Positions 52,381 to 61,287 are shown, numbered from the stretch's first letter. The stretch: 64,000 nucleotides of DNA from DASZCR01 sp964246705 (GCA_964246705.1 CAXTRQ010000008.1:1-64000), one strand, 5' to 3'. Made by a program: numbers and translations. The notes: generated by a model not told the origin, from the sequence alone.

Positions 52381-52462
52381 CTTCCTTAGCGGCTTTGCGT
52401 CTCCGGCGTGAAATTGCTTTTGACGAGCCAAGAAGAAAGTTTCACGCAAAGCCGCTAAGAAG
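52381..52462. repeat. Palindromic repeat, copy at 52.4 kb, overlapping a stop codon
   Basis: CTTCCTTAGCGGCTTTGCGT (52381-52400) pairs with ACGCAAAGCCGCTAAGAAG (52444-52462) with one bulged base. The loop holds a partial GTGAAA and AAGAAGAAAGTTTC. The right arm contains the TAG stop codon (52455-52457, minus strand) of the class II aldolase gene. Confidence 0.8.
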
Positions 52463-53186
52463 ATTCAAACAAATTGGGATCGGTGGCGCGCAGCCGTGTT
52501 AAAAAATCTTTCCAGAGGAGCGGAAGTACCGGGATGCGCGCAATCTCGGCTTTCGCGCGGCGCGCGGCGTCGGGAGCAATCGGCACTGGCTTGAGACCTA
52601 AGCTTTGCGCCGCCTGTGCGACCGCCAAATTCCGCTGCACCATGTCTTCAAGCAACACCATGCGGAGGTAAGCGAGTTGAATATTATCGCCGATGGTGAT
52701 TGCGCCGTGATTGGGCAGGAAGACGGCGCTCTTCTCCCGAAGCGCGTTGGCGATTGGCATCACGCGTTCCTCGTCGGCAGCCAACCCTTCGTATTCATCC
52801 TCGACCACACCCACGTCGTCAACTAGCAAGCAACTTTCCTGATCGTAAATCTCCGGCACGATGCGGAACGCGCTGTAGGTCACGATTGACGGTGGGTGCG
52901 TGTGCGCGATGGCGACGGCGTGCGGGTTCTCACGGTGAATGATGCCGTGCAGCCGGATGGTGTCGTTAACGTAAGCATCACCTTCCAACACTCTGCCTGA
53001 AAAATCTACGAGCACGATGTTTTCCGGCATCAGCGTCGCAAACGACGGCCCGAAATGGTTGACCAGCATCCGGTCTGCGCCGACCGCCACGCTCAAATGA
53101 CCTGCGTTAGCCACGCTCAATCCTTGACGGTAGAGCAGGCGCGCCGCGCAGCAGATGTCAAACCTAATCACTTCGTAGTTCATCAT
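52455..53186 (-). CDS. Class II aldolase/adducin-like protein
   Basis: 243 aa from MMNYEVIRFDICCAARLLYR; GGAG 7 nt upstream. The zinc-binding residues of the FucA/AraD fold are present: AIAHTHPPSIVTYSAF (two His) and FLPNHGAITIGD (third His). GLSVANAGHLSVAVGADRML is the phosphate-loop region. Family members cleave or isomerise small phosphorylated hydroxy-compounds; some act on aldols from acyl-CoA or aromatic breakdown. Its presence beside a kinase homologue in this cluster is unexpected. The final codons (ESS, TAG) lie inside the palindromic repeat. Confidence 0.8.
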   Translation of the reverse strand: MMNYEVIRFDICCAARLLYRQGLSVANAGHLSVAVGADRMLVNHFGPSFATLMPENIVLVDFSGRVLEGDAYVNDTIRLHGIIHRENPHAVAIAHTHPPSIVTYSAFRIVPEIYDQESCLLVDDVGVVEDEYEGLAADEERVMPIANALREKSAVFLPNHGAITIGDNIQLAYLRMVLLEDMVQRNLAVAQAAQSLGLKPVPIAPDAARRAKAEIARIPVLPLLWKDFLTRLRATDPNLFESS

Positions 53187-53266
53187 TGTCACGCTCCTGT
53201 TAATGCACGGGCTTTAAAAGTTGTTCGACGCGGGGCGAGCCGAGAGCCGCAGTCTGAACGAAGCGA

Positions 53267-54088
53267 TCACAGGCCGCCCGTCACTTCCAGCACTTGCCCG
53301 GACACGTAATCGCTGAGCGGCGATGCGAAAAAGAGGACGGCCCCTGCTGCCTCTTCCGGTGTGCCGCCGCGCCCCATCGGAATCATCCTGAAAGCGATGT
53401 CGCGGTTCGCCTGTGGAATGCCGAGGGCGATGTCCGCTGTCTCGCGCGTGAGGCGGTCGCCTGCTTCCTTCGCCTGCGTCAGCCGGGTCTCGATGAAACC
53501 GAAGGCGACGGCGTTGACCTGAATATTGAATTGCCCCCACTCTTTCGCCAGTGTCTTCGTCAACCCGATGATTCCGGCTTTGCCCGCCGCGTAATTGGAT
53601 TGACCGGCATTGCCGCGCGTCCCTGTCGTCGAAGAGACGTTAACGATTTTGCGCGCCAGAGCGAGACCATGCTGCCCCTTCTCGCGCTTCGCCGTTTCGC
53701 GTAGATATTCGGAAGCGGCGCGGATGATGCGAAATGGCGCGGTCAGATGTACGTCCAACATCGCTTGCCACTGCTCGTCGGTCATCTTGTGCGCCGTGCC
53801 GTCCCACGTATAACCCGCGTTGTTGACAATGGCATCAATGCGCCCGTAAGTGTCGAGCGTCCGTTTAATTAGGCGCGGCGCGAAGTCCGCACTCGTCACG
53901 TCGCCCGCGACGGCCAGCGCGTCGCCATCGGATGATTTAACTTCCTCGACCGCTTCCCCGACCGGCTCCGGGTCAATGTCCGAGAGGACGACGCGTGCGC
54001 CGTGCGCGGCGAATAGTGCGGCGCATGCCCGACCGATGCCGCGCCCCGCGCCCGTAATAATTGCCACTTTCCCTTCCAGTAGTTGCAT
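53267..54088 (-). CDS. Short-chain dehydrogenase/reductase (FabG-like), copy 1
   Basis: 273 aa. NAD(P) site TGAGRGIGRACAALFAAHGA, Asp in VVLSDIDPEPVGEA favouring NAD, NNAGYTWDG, catalytic Ser and Tyr/Lys in VSSTTGTRGNAGQSNYAAGK. Ends YVSGQVLEVTGGL, the usual SDR C-terminus. Probably oxidises a 3-hydroxyacyl-CoA or other hydroxyl intermediate of the pathway. Same strand as its neighbours. Confidence 0.92.
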   Translation of the reverse strand: MQLLEGKVAIITGAGRGIGRACAALFAAHGARVVLSDIDPEPVGEAVEEVKSSDGDALAVAGDVTSADFAPRLIKRTLDTYGRIDAIVNNAGYTWDGTAHKMTDEQWQAMLDVHLTAPFRIIRAASEYLRETAKREKGQHGLALARKIVNVSSTTGTRGNAGQSNYAAGKAGIIGLTKTLAKEWGQFNIQVNAVAFGFIETRLTQAKEAGDRLTRETADIALGIPQANRDIAFRMIPMGRGGTPEEAAGAVLFFASPLSDYVSGQVLEVTGGL

Positions 54089-54123
54089 AAGTTCCTTACA
54101 CCTTCAGCAGTTTTAATGTTTAT

Positions 54124-54194
54124 GCCTCCGGCGTCTTTGCACGAAACTTTCTTCTCCTGTTGCAAAAGGAATTTCGCGCAAAGACGCCGGAGGC
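54124..54194. repeat. Palindromic repeat, copy at 54.2 kb (variant)
   Basis: GCCTCCGGCGTCTTTGCACG (arm 54124-54146) pairs with 54172-54194 at 22 of 23 positions; loop CTTTCTTCTCCTGTTGCAAAAGGAA. A variant with CCGGCGTC in place of TAGCGGC, between the SDR and acyl-CoA ligase genes. Confidence 0.75.
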
Positions 54195-54232
54195 GCAAAG
54201 AAGAATAAGAAGAATGCTTTTAAGACTGACTC

Positions 54233-55921
54233 TTAACTTTTGGTCTGTTCCTCTTCGCGCAAGACGCGATGGAGAATCTTGCCGACCGCCGTCTTGGGTA
54301 GGCTTTCTCGAATCTCCATCTTGCATGGGACTTTGAACTCCGCCAGCCCTGACTTGCAATGTGCGGTCAATTCTTCGGGAGTTGTCGTCGCGTCCTGCTT
54401 GAGCACGACGCATGCTTTGACAACTTCGCCGCGGTACGAGTCGGGGATGCCGATGACGGCGGCCTCCATCACCGCCGGGTGTGCGTAGAGCACGCTCTCG
54501 ACTTCCGATGGATAGACGTTAAAGCCGCTGACGATAATCATGTCTTTCTTACGCTGCACGATGTATGAATAGCCGTCCTCGTCCATGCGCGCGACATCGC
54601 CTGTGTGGAGCCATGTGCGCCCCGCGTCATCTGTGCGGAGCGCGATGTTGGTCTCTTCAGGCCGGTTCCAGTATCCCTTCATCACCTGCGGCCCGGCGAT
54701 GCAAAGTTCGCCTTCCTCGCCCACCGGCACTTCGCGCTCGCCGGTTTCGAGGTCAACAATTTTAATGTCCGTATCGGGAAGCGGCAGGCCGATGCTGCCC
54801 GGTTTGCGGCGCGAGAGCGCGGGCGTCGTGTGCGTCACGGGAGATGCTTCCGAGAGACCATAACCTTCGTTGAGCGTGCCGCCCGTCAGTCGCTCAAATT
54901 GCTCGATGACCTCGACGGGCAGAGGGGCTGAGCCGCTGTTGAAGTGGCGTATCTTATCAAGGCCGTACTCTTTCGCCTTCGGGTGATTGAGCAGAGAGAT
55001 GTAGATTGTCGGAACCGCAGGGAAATAAGTCGGACGATAATTGCGGATGGCGTTCAGCAACGCCTCGACATCGTATTTCGGAATCAAAACCTGTTGCACC
55101 CCGCGCCACATGCCTTCCATCAGGCCGACCGTAAAACCGTAAATGTGAAAGAAAGGAATCACCAGCAGGTACGTGTCTTCGCCTCGACGCATGTTGTCGT
55201 GCCCCCAACACCCGATCTGAATCACGTTGGCGAAGATGTTGTAATGCGTGAGCATCGCCCCCTTCGGCACGCCCGTCGTACCGCCGGTATATTGCAGTAC
55301 CGCTACGTCTTCAGGATTAATCTCGACGCCGGGCAAGTCCGGCTCGTCAATTCCGGCGAGCAAATCGGAGAGTCTCAGTGCGCCTTCGACAGCGGGTGAG
55401 GGCGTCGCGGCGACCGAGTATTCCGCGAGCGATGTGGTGATGATGTTTTCAATACTTGTCTGCTCACGCACGGAGAGCGTCAAGGGCGCGAGCACGTCGA
55501 GCGTCAACAGCGCGCGCATCCCTGAATCCTCGGCGACGACGAGAATCTCGCGCGGAGTGTAGAGCGGATTGACGTTCACCACAGTTGCACCCAGCCGCAG
55601 GATAGCGAAGGCGGCAACGATGTACTGCGGGCAGTTCGGCAACATGATGCCGACGCGATCACCCTGCTTGATTCCTAACGCTCGGAGCGCGGCGGCGAAC
55701 TTGTCCGACTGTTCTTTAATCTGGGCGAACGTGAGATGCGCGCCGAGGAAAGCGGTCGCTGGACGCTCAGGCACTTCGACCGCCGCGACGCGCAGGATTT
55801 CATGCAGCGGGCGGCGCGGGTAATTCACATGCTCGCGCACCCAGTAGTCGTAAGAATCCAGCCACGGTCGCGCCGCGTAAGGGCTTTCAGCGCTTTCCTT
55901 CCCTGCTCTGGTTTTAGCCAT
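54233..55921 (-). CDS. Long-chain acyl-CoA ligase (FadD-like, AMP-forming)
   Basis: 562 aa. ANL superfamily: A3 motif LQYTGGTTGVPKGAMLTHYN, A5-like NEGYGLSEASPVTHTTP, A7 WLHTGDVARMDEDGYSYIVQ, A8 RKKDMIIVSGFNVYPSEVES and catalytic Lys in LPKTAVGKILHRVLRE. N-terminal YDYWVREHVNYPRRPLHEIL is a typical FadD opening. It activates free acids with ATP and CoA, the entry step for the pathway in this cluster. Equivalent in position to LvaE if the cluster uses 4-hydroxy acids. Confidence 0.93.
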   Translation of the reverse strand: MAKTRAGKESAESPYAARPWLDSYDYWVREHVNYPRRPLHEILRVAAVEVPERPATAFLGAHLTFAQIKEQSDKFAAALRALGIKQGDRVGIMLPNCPQYIVAAFAILRLGATVVNVNPLYTPREILVVAEDSGMRALLTLDVLAPLTLSVREQTSIENIITTSLAEYSVAATPSPAVEGALRLSDLLAGIDEPDLPGVEINPEDVAVLQYTGGTTGVPKGAMLTHYNIFANVIQIGCWGHDNMRRGEDTYLLVIPFFHIYGFTVGLMEGMWRGVQQVLIPKYDVEALLNAIRNYRPTYFPAVPTIYISLLNHPKAKEYGLDKIRHFNSGSAPLPVEVIEQFERLTGGTLNEGYGLSEASPVTHTTPALSRRKPGSIGLPLPDTDIKIVDLETGEREVPVGEEGELCIAGPQVMKGYWNRPEETNIALRTDDAGRTWLHTGDVARMDEDGYSYIVQRKKDMIIVSGFNVYPSEVESVLYAHPAVMEAAVIGIPDSYRGEVVKACVVLKQDATTTPEELTAHCKSGLAEFKVPCKMEIRESLPKTAVGKILHRVLREEEQTKS

Positions 55922-55936
55922 CCACTTCTCCTCCGG

Positions 55937-56713
55937 TTAGACGATGGTGCGTCCACCGTCAACCACGATAATCTGCCCTGTGATGTAGTTCGAGGCGTCG
56001 GAGGCGAGAAACACCGCGACGCCTTTCAACTCTCCTTCCTCGCCGACGCGTGCGATGGGATTGCGCGCTTTGATTGAAGGTTCCGCAAACTCGATGGCGG
56101 CGTCGGCGAGACGCGAATGGAAGAAGCCGGGCGCGATGGCGTTGACGCGAATCCCCTGCCTGCCCCAAGAGGCTGCGAGTTCGCGCGTCAGGCCAAACAG
56201 CCCCGCTTTGCTCGCAGCATAGCCGACGTAGTGCGGCCCGTCGGCGGACGACTGCAAGCCGGAGACGGACGAGACGTTGATAATCCGCCCGTACTCGCGC
56301 TTGAGCATCTCGCGCCCGGCGGCCTGCGCGAACAGGAACGCGCCCGTCAGGTTGATGTCAATCACCTTCTGCCATTTATCGAGCGGCATGTTTTCGGGGC
56401 GCTCGCCCCAAGAGACTCCGGCGTTGTTAATGAGAATATCCACCTTGCCGAAAACATCAATCGTCTTATCAACGACCGTCTGCACCTGCTCCTGTCTAAC
56501 CACGTCGCAGAGCATCCCCTCGACCTTGAAACCGCGCCCGCGCATTTCATTGACCGTCGGCGTCAGCCACTCCCCGCGCCGCGCGCACAACATCAGCGAT
56601 GCGCCCGCCTCCGCCAGCCCTTCAGCCATCTCAAGCCCCAAGCCCCTTGAGCCGCCTGTGACAATCGCCACACGGCCTGAGAGATCGAACAATTCTTTAA
56701 TGTGTGCCGTCAT
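55937..56713 (-). CDS. Short-chain dehydrogenase/reductase, copy 2
   Basis: 258 aa. Cofactor site TGGSRGLGLEMAEGLAEAGA, NNAGVSWGE, Ser in VSSVSGLQSSADGPHYVGYA (Tyr and the following ASK motif), and C-terminal NYITGQIIVVDGGRTIV. It starts inside the stop of the upstream acyl-CoA dehydrogenase (4-nt overlap), so it is translationally coupled. The enzyme resembles gluconate 5-dehydrogenase-like or 3-oxoacyl reductases; in this setting, a hydroxyacyl-CoA dehydrogenase. Confidence 0.91.
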   Translation of the reverse strand: MTAHIKELFDLSGRVAIVTGGSRGLGLEMAEGLAEAGASLMLCARRGEWLTPTVNEMRGRGFKVEGMLCDVVRQEQVQTVVDKTIDVFGKVDILINNAGVSWGERPENMPLDKWQKVIDINLTGAFLFAQAAGREMLKREYGRIINVSSVSGLQSSADGPHYVGYAASKAGLFGLTRELAASWGRQGIRVNAIAPGFFHSRLADAAIEFAEPSIKARNPIARVGEEGELKGVAVFLASDASNYITGQIIVVDGGRTIV

Positions 56714-57843
56714 CGCGCCTCCCGCCCGTCCACGACAAAGCGCGCGATGCGCTCGCGGTGAAATGTGGCATCGCCGAAAAGCGTCTCAGATGCTTTGCTC
56801 CGCTTGTAATAAAGTTGCAGGTCGTGTTCCCAAGTGAAGCCGATGCCGCCATGTACCTGCACGCCGCGATTGCCGACCTCACGGTAAGCGTCCGAGCAAT
56901 AAGCTTTTGCAATCGAGACGGCGAGGCTCGCCGCCGGGTCATTCACGGTCAGGGCATAGGCCGCATAATAAGCAGCCGAACGCGCGCTCTCCGTCATCAA
57001 CAACATATCCGCGCACTGGTGCTGCACGGCTTGAAAAGAACCGATGGGACGACCGAACTGCTGACGAGTCTTGGCGTATTCCACCGTCGTGTCGAGCATC
57101 CACTGCATTCCGCCGACCATCTCGGCGCACAACGCGGCGGTCGCCACTTCCAGAGCACCGCCGAGCGCGCCGCGTGCATCTCCGTCCGCTCCGAGCGCAT
57201 CCGCCCCTGCGACAGCCGCGCTCTCAAAGCTGACTTCGTAAATTTTGCGCGTCCCGTCCATCGAAGGCATCGGTTTAATAATAACGCCTTCAGCCCCGCG
57301 CTCGACAGGCAAGAGCGCGAGACTATCGCCGTCTCTCGCGACACAGATGAGCAGGTCTGCGATTCCGGCATCGGGGACGAAAAGTTTTCTTCCCGTCAGA
57401 GAGAAGTTGCCGCCGTTGCGCGTCGCTTTCAACTTCACCGCGTCGGCGTCCCAGTTCGCGCCTTCTTCGAGAAATGCGATTGTCGCTTTTAACTCGCCCG
57501 TCGCAATCAATTCCAGATATTTGGCGCGCTGCTCGGCGCTGCCCGCGCGTTCGATGAGCGCGGCGGCGGCGAGCGTCGAGATAAAAGCCCCGGGCAGGCA
57601 CGCGCGACCCATCTCCTCTACGACGACTGCAAGTTCGACCAGCCCAAGACCGAGACCGCCGTGCTCTTCGGGAACACTCAATCCCGTCCAGCCCTGATCG
57701 GCGATTGCTTGCCACAGGTTATCGTCATGGGCCGTGTCCGTCTCGACCAGCGCGCGCACGCGCTCAGGCTGACATTCACGCGCCATAAAAGCGCGCGCCG
57801 AGTCCTTCAAAAGTTTCTGCGGTTTGCTGAGATCGAAGTCCAT
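56710..57843 (-). CDS. Acyl-CoA dehydrogenase, heterotetramer-type subunit
   Basis: 377 aa. FDLSKPQKLLKDSARAFMAR opening, GGLGLGLVELAVVVEEMGRA, QFGRPIGSFQAVQHQCADML, VQVHGGIGFTWEHDLQLYYK. The C-terminus lacks the GTSEIQRN-type motif of ordinary enzymes, and the GGIGFTWEHDLQLYYKR segment is typical of one subunit of alpha2beta2 dehydrogenases (FadE27/FadE28-like in steroid degradation). The neighbouring gene (57942) keeps the full motif and is its likely partner. Confidence 0.85.
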   Translation of the reverse strand: MDFDLSKPQKLLKDSARAFMARECQPERVRALVETDTAHDDNLWQAIADQGWTGLSVPEEHGGLGLGLVELAVVVEEMGRACLPGAFISTLAAAALIERAGSAEQRAKYLELIATGELKATIAFLEEGANWDADAVKLKATRNGGNFSLTGRKLFVPDAGIADLLICVARDGDSLALLPVERGAEGVIIKPMPSMDGTRKIYEVSFESAAVAGADALGADGDARGALGGALEVATAALCAEMVGGMQWMLDTTVEYAKTRQQFGRPIGSFQAVQHQCADMLLMTESARSAAYYAAYALTVNDPAASLAVSIAKAYCSDAYREVGNRGVQVHGGIGFTWEHDLQLYYKRSKASETLFGDATFHRERIARFVVDGREAR

Positions 57844-57888
57844 AAGAATCCAGTGACGAGCGAAACTTAAAAACAGTCAGTAGCGGCG

Positions 57889-57937
57889 AGTGATCAGTGA
57901 TAGGAAGAAAGCTGTCTTTAACCTGTCACTTGTCACT
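57889..57937 (-). terminator. Hairpin between the two acyl-CoA dehydrogenase genes
   Basis: AGTGATCAGTGATAGG (57889-57904) and CCTGTCACTTGTCACT (57922-57937) pair at 13 of 16 Watson-Crick positions plus G-T pairs. The hairpin starts 5 nt after the stop codon of the upstream dehydrogenase. It could reduce read-through or protect the mRNA end. Confidence 0.45.
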
Positions 57938-57941
57938 GCTT

Positions 57942-59123
57942 TCAATAGCTCTTAGGTAGGCCGAGCACGCGCTCGGCGATGATGTTGCGTTGGATTTCGC
58001 TGGTTCCCGCCTCGATGGTGTTGCCGCGTGTGCGTAGGTATGCATACTCCCATGAGCCGTTGTCGAAATCTTTGAGTTGCCCGTAAGGGCCGAGGATTTC
58101 CTGCGCGGCCTGCTGCGTGCGCTGGTTCATCTCGCTCCAGTAAAGTTTTTGTGTCGAGCCTTCAGGGCCGGGGATGCCCGTCTTGGAGAGCGAAGTCAGC
58201 GCGCGGTTTGTATTAAGACCCAAGATTTCCAATTCGAGATAAGCCTGCGCGAGCTTTTGCCTGACGAGCGGGTCTTCGCTCGCGGGGCGGCCATTGCGCT
58301 CGACGGTGCGCGCGCGCGCGATGAGCGCTTCGAGTTGGCGTTTGAAGACGACTTGGATTCCCGTGCCGAGATTGGCGCGCTCGTTCATCAGAGCGGTGAT
58401 GGCCGTCGTCCAACCTTTATTGACTTCGCCGAGCACCTGCGCGGCTGAGACGCGGACGTTTGTGAAGAACACTTCGTTGAATCCCGAATCGCCGGACATC
58501 TGTCGCAGGGGACGCACCGAGACTCCTTCGCTGTGCATGTCTGCGAGCAGACAAGTTATCCCCTTGTGCTTCGGCGCTTCCGCATCGGTTCGTACCAGCA
58601 GCAGACACCAGTCGGCCATCTGCGCGAAGCTCGTCCAAATCTTTTGCCCGTTGAGGATGAAATCTTCGCCGTCGCGCGCCGCCTTCGTGCCGAGCGCGGC
58701 GAGGTCGCTGCCCGCGTTCGGCTCGGAAAAGCCCTGACACCAGATTTCCTCGCCGGAGAGAATCTTCGGGAGGTAGCGCGTTTTCTGTTCCTCTGTGCCC
58801 ATTGCGATGATCGTCGGCCCGACGAGCGAGAGGCCGATGGTTCCGATTAACTGCGGGGCATTGGCGCGCGCCAGTTCCGCCTGAAAGATGGACTGCTCCA
58901 TGAGCGTCGCGCCGCGCCCGCCGTATTCTTTAGGCCAAGAGATTCCCGCCCAGCCGCCATCGTAGAGCTTGCGTTGCCAAGCGTGCAGGTATTCGATGTA
59001 GGCATCGTTATTCTCTGAACTCGTCGAACCGCCGCCCGTCCACTCTCCGGGCACGTTTTCCTTGAGCCACTGGCGAAATTCGTCGCGGAACTGTTGCTCG
59101 TTCGGAGTCAAGTTTAAGTCCAT
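57942..59123 (-). CDS. Acyl-CoA dehydrogenase, full catalytic subunit
   Basis: 393 aa. MDLNLTPNEQQFRDEFRQWL opening, WPKEYGGRGATLMEQSIFQA, FSEPNAGSDLAALGTKAARD (FAD/substrate loop), GQKIWTSFAQMADWCLLLVR, and C-terminal NTIEAGTSEIQRNIIAERVL, the canonical motif of FadE-type enzymes. It forms a probable alpha2beta2 pair with the product of the downstream gene. Electrons pass to ETF, encoded 2-4 genes upstream. The start lies 10 nt after the Fe-S oxidoreductase gene. Confidence 0.92.
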   Translation of the reverse strand: MDLNLTPNEQQFRDEFRQWLKENVPGEWTGGGSTSSENNDAYIEYLHAWQRKLYDGGWAGISWPKEYGGRGATLMEQSIFQAELARANAPQLIGTIGLSLVGPTIIAMGTEEQKTRYLPKILSGEEIWCQGFSEPNAGSDLAALGTKAARDGEDFILNGQKIWTSFAQMADWCLLLVRTDAEAPKHKGITCLLADMHSEGVSVRPLRQMSGDSGFNEVFFTNVRVSAAQVLGEVNKGWTTAITALMNERANLGTGIQVVFKRQLEALIARARTVERNGRPASEDPLVRQKLAQAYLELEILGLNTNRALTSLSKTGIPGPEGSTQKLYWSEMNQRTQQAAQEILGPYGQLKDFDNGSWEYAYLRTRGNTIEAGTSEIQRNIIAERVLGLPKSY

Positions 59124-59133
59124 GATTTAACCT

Positions 59134-61266
59134 CTAAGTCTTTTGTGTCGCGTTTTGTGCGGCGCTCGGCTTTGACGCCTCCCACAGCAATTCGGACACA
59201 TCCAGAACTTTCACGTCGCGCCCGCCCTTGCGCGCGTTGATGCCATCTTCCATCATCGTCATACAGAACGGGCAGCCAACCGCTAACACGTCCGCGCCCG
59301 TGTCGAGGGCTTCCTGCGCGCGCTCCTGATTGACGCGCTGACTGGCCGGCTCGTCCACGAAACTCATGCCGCCGCCGCCGCCGCAACAAAAACTTTTATT
59401 GCGGCTGCGCTCCATCTCGACCGCACTCGCGCGCGAAGAGATTTGCACGAGTTCGCGCGGCGCGTCATAGACGCCGTTCTGTCTTCCGAGATAACAAGGA
59501 TCGTGGAAAGTTATCTTCTGCTCTGATTCTGAAACCGGCTTGAGCCTGCCTGCGGCGACAAGTTTGGCGAGATACTCGCTGTGATGATAGACCTCAAACA
59601 TGCCGCCGTATTGCGGGTACTCGTTTTTGAAAGTGTTGAAGCAGTGCGGGCAAGCGGTGATAACTTTCTTGACTTCATACTTGTTCAAATTCTCGACGTT
59701 CTCTTTCGCCAGCGTCTCGAACAAAAACTCGTTGCCGATGCGTCGCGCGGGATCGCCGGAGCACTTTTCTTCGCGCCCCATGATGGCGAACTTTACGCCA
59801 GCCTGTTCGAGAAGTTGCGCGGTCGCGCGTGTGACGCGCTGGTTGCGTTCGATGAGCGCGCCGCCGCAGCCGACCCACAACAAAACTTCCGCGTCCTTCA
59901 TGTCGCCGATTTGTTTGACGTTCAATCCTTCAGCCCAATCAAGCCGCGTCGCCTGCGTGCCGCTGTAGGGATGCCCGCGCCGCTCCAGAGACATTATCGC
60001 TTCCTGCATCGAATCTGGAAAATCCGCCTCTTCCATCACGAGGTAGCGACGCATGTCAACAATCTTCGGCATCTGCTCGATGAAGACTGGGCAGGCTTCC
60101 ATGCACGCGGCGCAGGTCGTGCATTGCCAGAGCGGGACGGGCGCTGTGGCGGGTACTGCGCCGATAATCGGCAGAGGCTGGCGCGCCTCGATATCCGTCG
60201 TCGGCTCCCCGTCGGCGGGTGTCGTGCCCGCGAGAGCGCCGTCCGACAGCGCACCATCGCCGTTGGCCGCGCTCGTCGCCGTGACGAGTCCGAAGGCGTC
60301 GCGCGGGCGTTCGTGCATCAGGTCGCGCAGTTGGAGAATGATGTCGCGCGGCGAGAGTTCTTTGCCGACGGCGTGCGCCGGACAGACCGCCGTGCAGCGC
60401 CCGCATTCCGTGCACGCGTCGAAATCGAGTAGGTCTTTCCAAGTGAAATTCTTGAGAGAATTGACGCCGAAGCTTTCAGTCTTCTCGAAATCTATATTTT
60501 TGAGCGACGCGCCGAGCGGAACGAGGTTGGCAGTGTAGATGTTGAGCGGCGCGGTGATGACGTGCATCATCTTCGTGTAGGGTAGCCAAGCGATGAAGCC
60601 GAAACTCAAGACGAGGTGAAACCACCATACGCCTCGATGCGCTGACTGCATCGCCTCATTGCTCATCAGCGTGCGCGAGGCGCGCGCCAACGCGTTGCCG
60701 AACGGAGACCAAGCGCCCCATGGATCATTCGTCGCCGCGATGCGCCAACCTTCAATCAAAAATCCTTGCAGACACATCAGGAAGATAGCGACGAGAATCA
60801 ACGCCGCTTCGTCCGTATAAATTAATTTCTTCGGGCGCTTGAGGTAACGTCGCGCGGCGGCCATCCCCGTGCCGACCATGACGAGCGCGCCGAAGATGTC
60901 GACGACGAGCGATTGAAAGTAGAGATAAAAGTTGCCGCGCATAATCGCGGTTCCGAAGTCCGCGTCGAGCGCAACAATCGTCGTTGCGATGGTGAGGATG
61001 ACAAAGCCGTAGCTGATCAGACGATGAAACAGACCCGCGTAATGTTCGCGCGCCGTGCGTCTCTGCGCGACCGCGTGCTTGAAAACCAACTTGATGCGCT
61101 CAGCCGGACGGTCGAGGCGCGCGACGGGCAGGCCGCGCCGCCAACGACTGAAGTGACGATAAAGCCCCAAGCCTGCGACCGCCGCCGCTGGCAGCAGCAA
61201 AACGTACATCCCCCAGATGTGGGAGACGTTCCAGTAAATCTGGCGCGTGGCTTCCGCAGAGTTCAT
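59134..61266 (-). CDS. Membrane-bound (Fe-S) oxidoreductase, ETF:quinone reductase type
   Basis: 710 aa. About five to six N-terminal helices resembling nitrate reductase gamma/DsrM (WGMYVLLLPAAAVAGLGLYR, LISYGFVILTIATTIVALDA, LVVDIFGALVMVGTGMAAAR). Two ferredoxin clusters: CTECGRCTAVCPAHAVG and CTTCAACMEACPVF. Two CCG domains: VGCGGALIERNQR, ITACPHCFNTFKNEYPQYGG, TFHDPCYLGRQNGVYDAPRE and KSFCCGGGGGMSFVDEP. In bacteria lacking ETF-QO this protein carries electrons from ETF to menaquinone. Located directly beside etfA and etfB, which supports that role. A 60-residue Ala/Gly/Thr-rich linker lies between the ferredoxin sites. Confidence 0.9.
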   Translation of the reverse strand: MNSAEATRQIYWNVSHIWGMYVLLLPAAAVAGLGLYRHFSRWRRGLPVARLDRPAERIKLVFKHAVAQRRTAREHYAGLFHRLISYGFVILTIATTIVALDADFGTAIMRGNFYLYFQSLVVDIFGALVMVGTGMAAARRYLKRPKKLIYTDEAALILVAIFLMCLQGFLIEGWRIAATNDPWGAWSPFGNALARASRTLMSNEAMQSAHRGVWWFHLVLSFGFIAWLPYTKMMHVITAPLNIYTANLVPLGASLKNIDFEKTESFGVNSLKNFTWKDLLDFDACTECGRCTAVCPAHAVGKELSPRDIILQLRDLMHERPRDAFGLVTATSAANGDGALSDGALAGTTPADGEPTTDIEARQPLPIIGAVPATAPVPLWQCTTCAACMEACPVFIEQMPKIVDMRRYLVMEEADFPDSMQEAIMSLERRGHPYSGTQATRLDWAEGLNVKQIGDMKDAEVLLWVGCGGALIERNQRVTRATAQLLEQAGVKFAIMGREEKCSGDPARRIGNEFLFETLAKENVENLNKYEVKKVITACPHCFNTFKNEYPQYGGMFEVYHHSEYLAKLVAAGRLKPVSESEQKITFHDPCYLGRQNGVYDAPRELVQISSRASAVEMERSRNKSFCCGGGGGMSFVDEPASQRVNQERAQEALDTGADVLAVGCPFCMTMMEDGINARKGGRDVKVLDVSELLWEASKPSAAQNATQKT

Positions 61267-61287
61267 TTTGTAAACGGGCGGCAGAGT

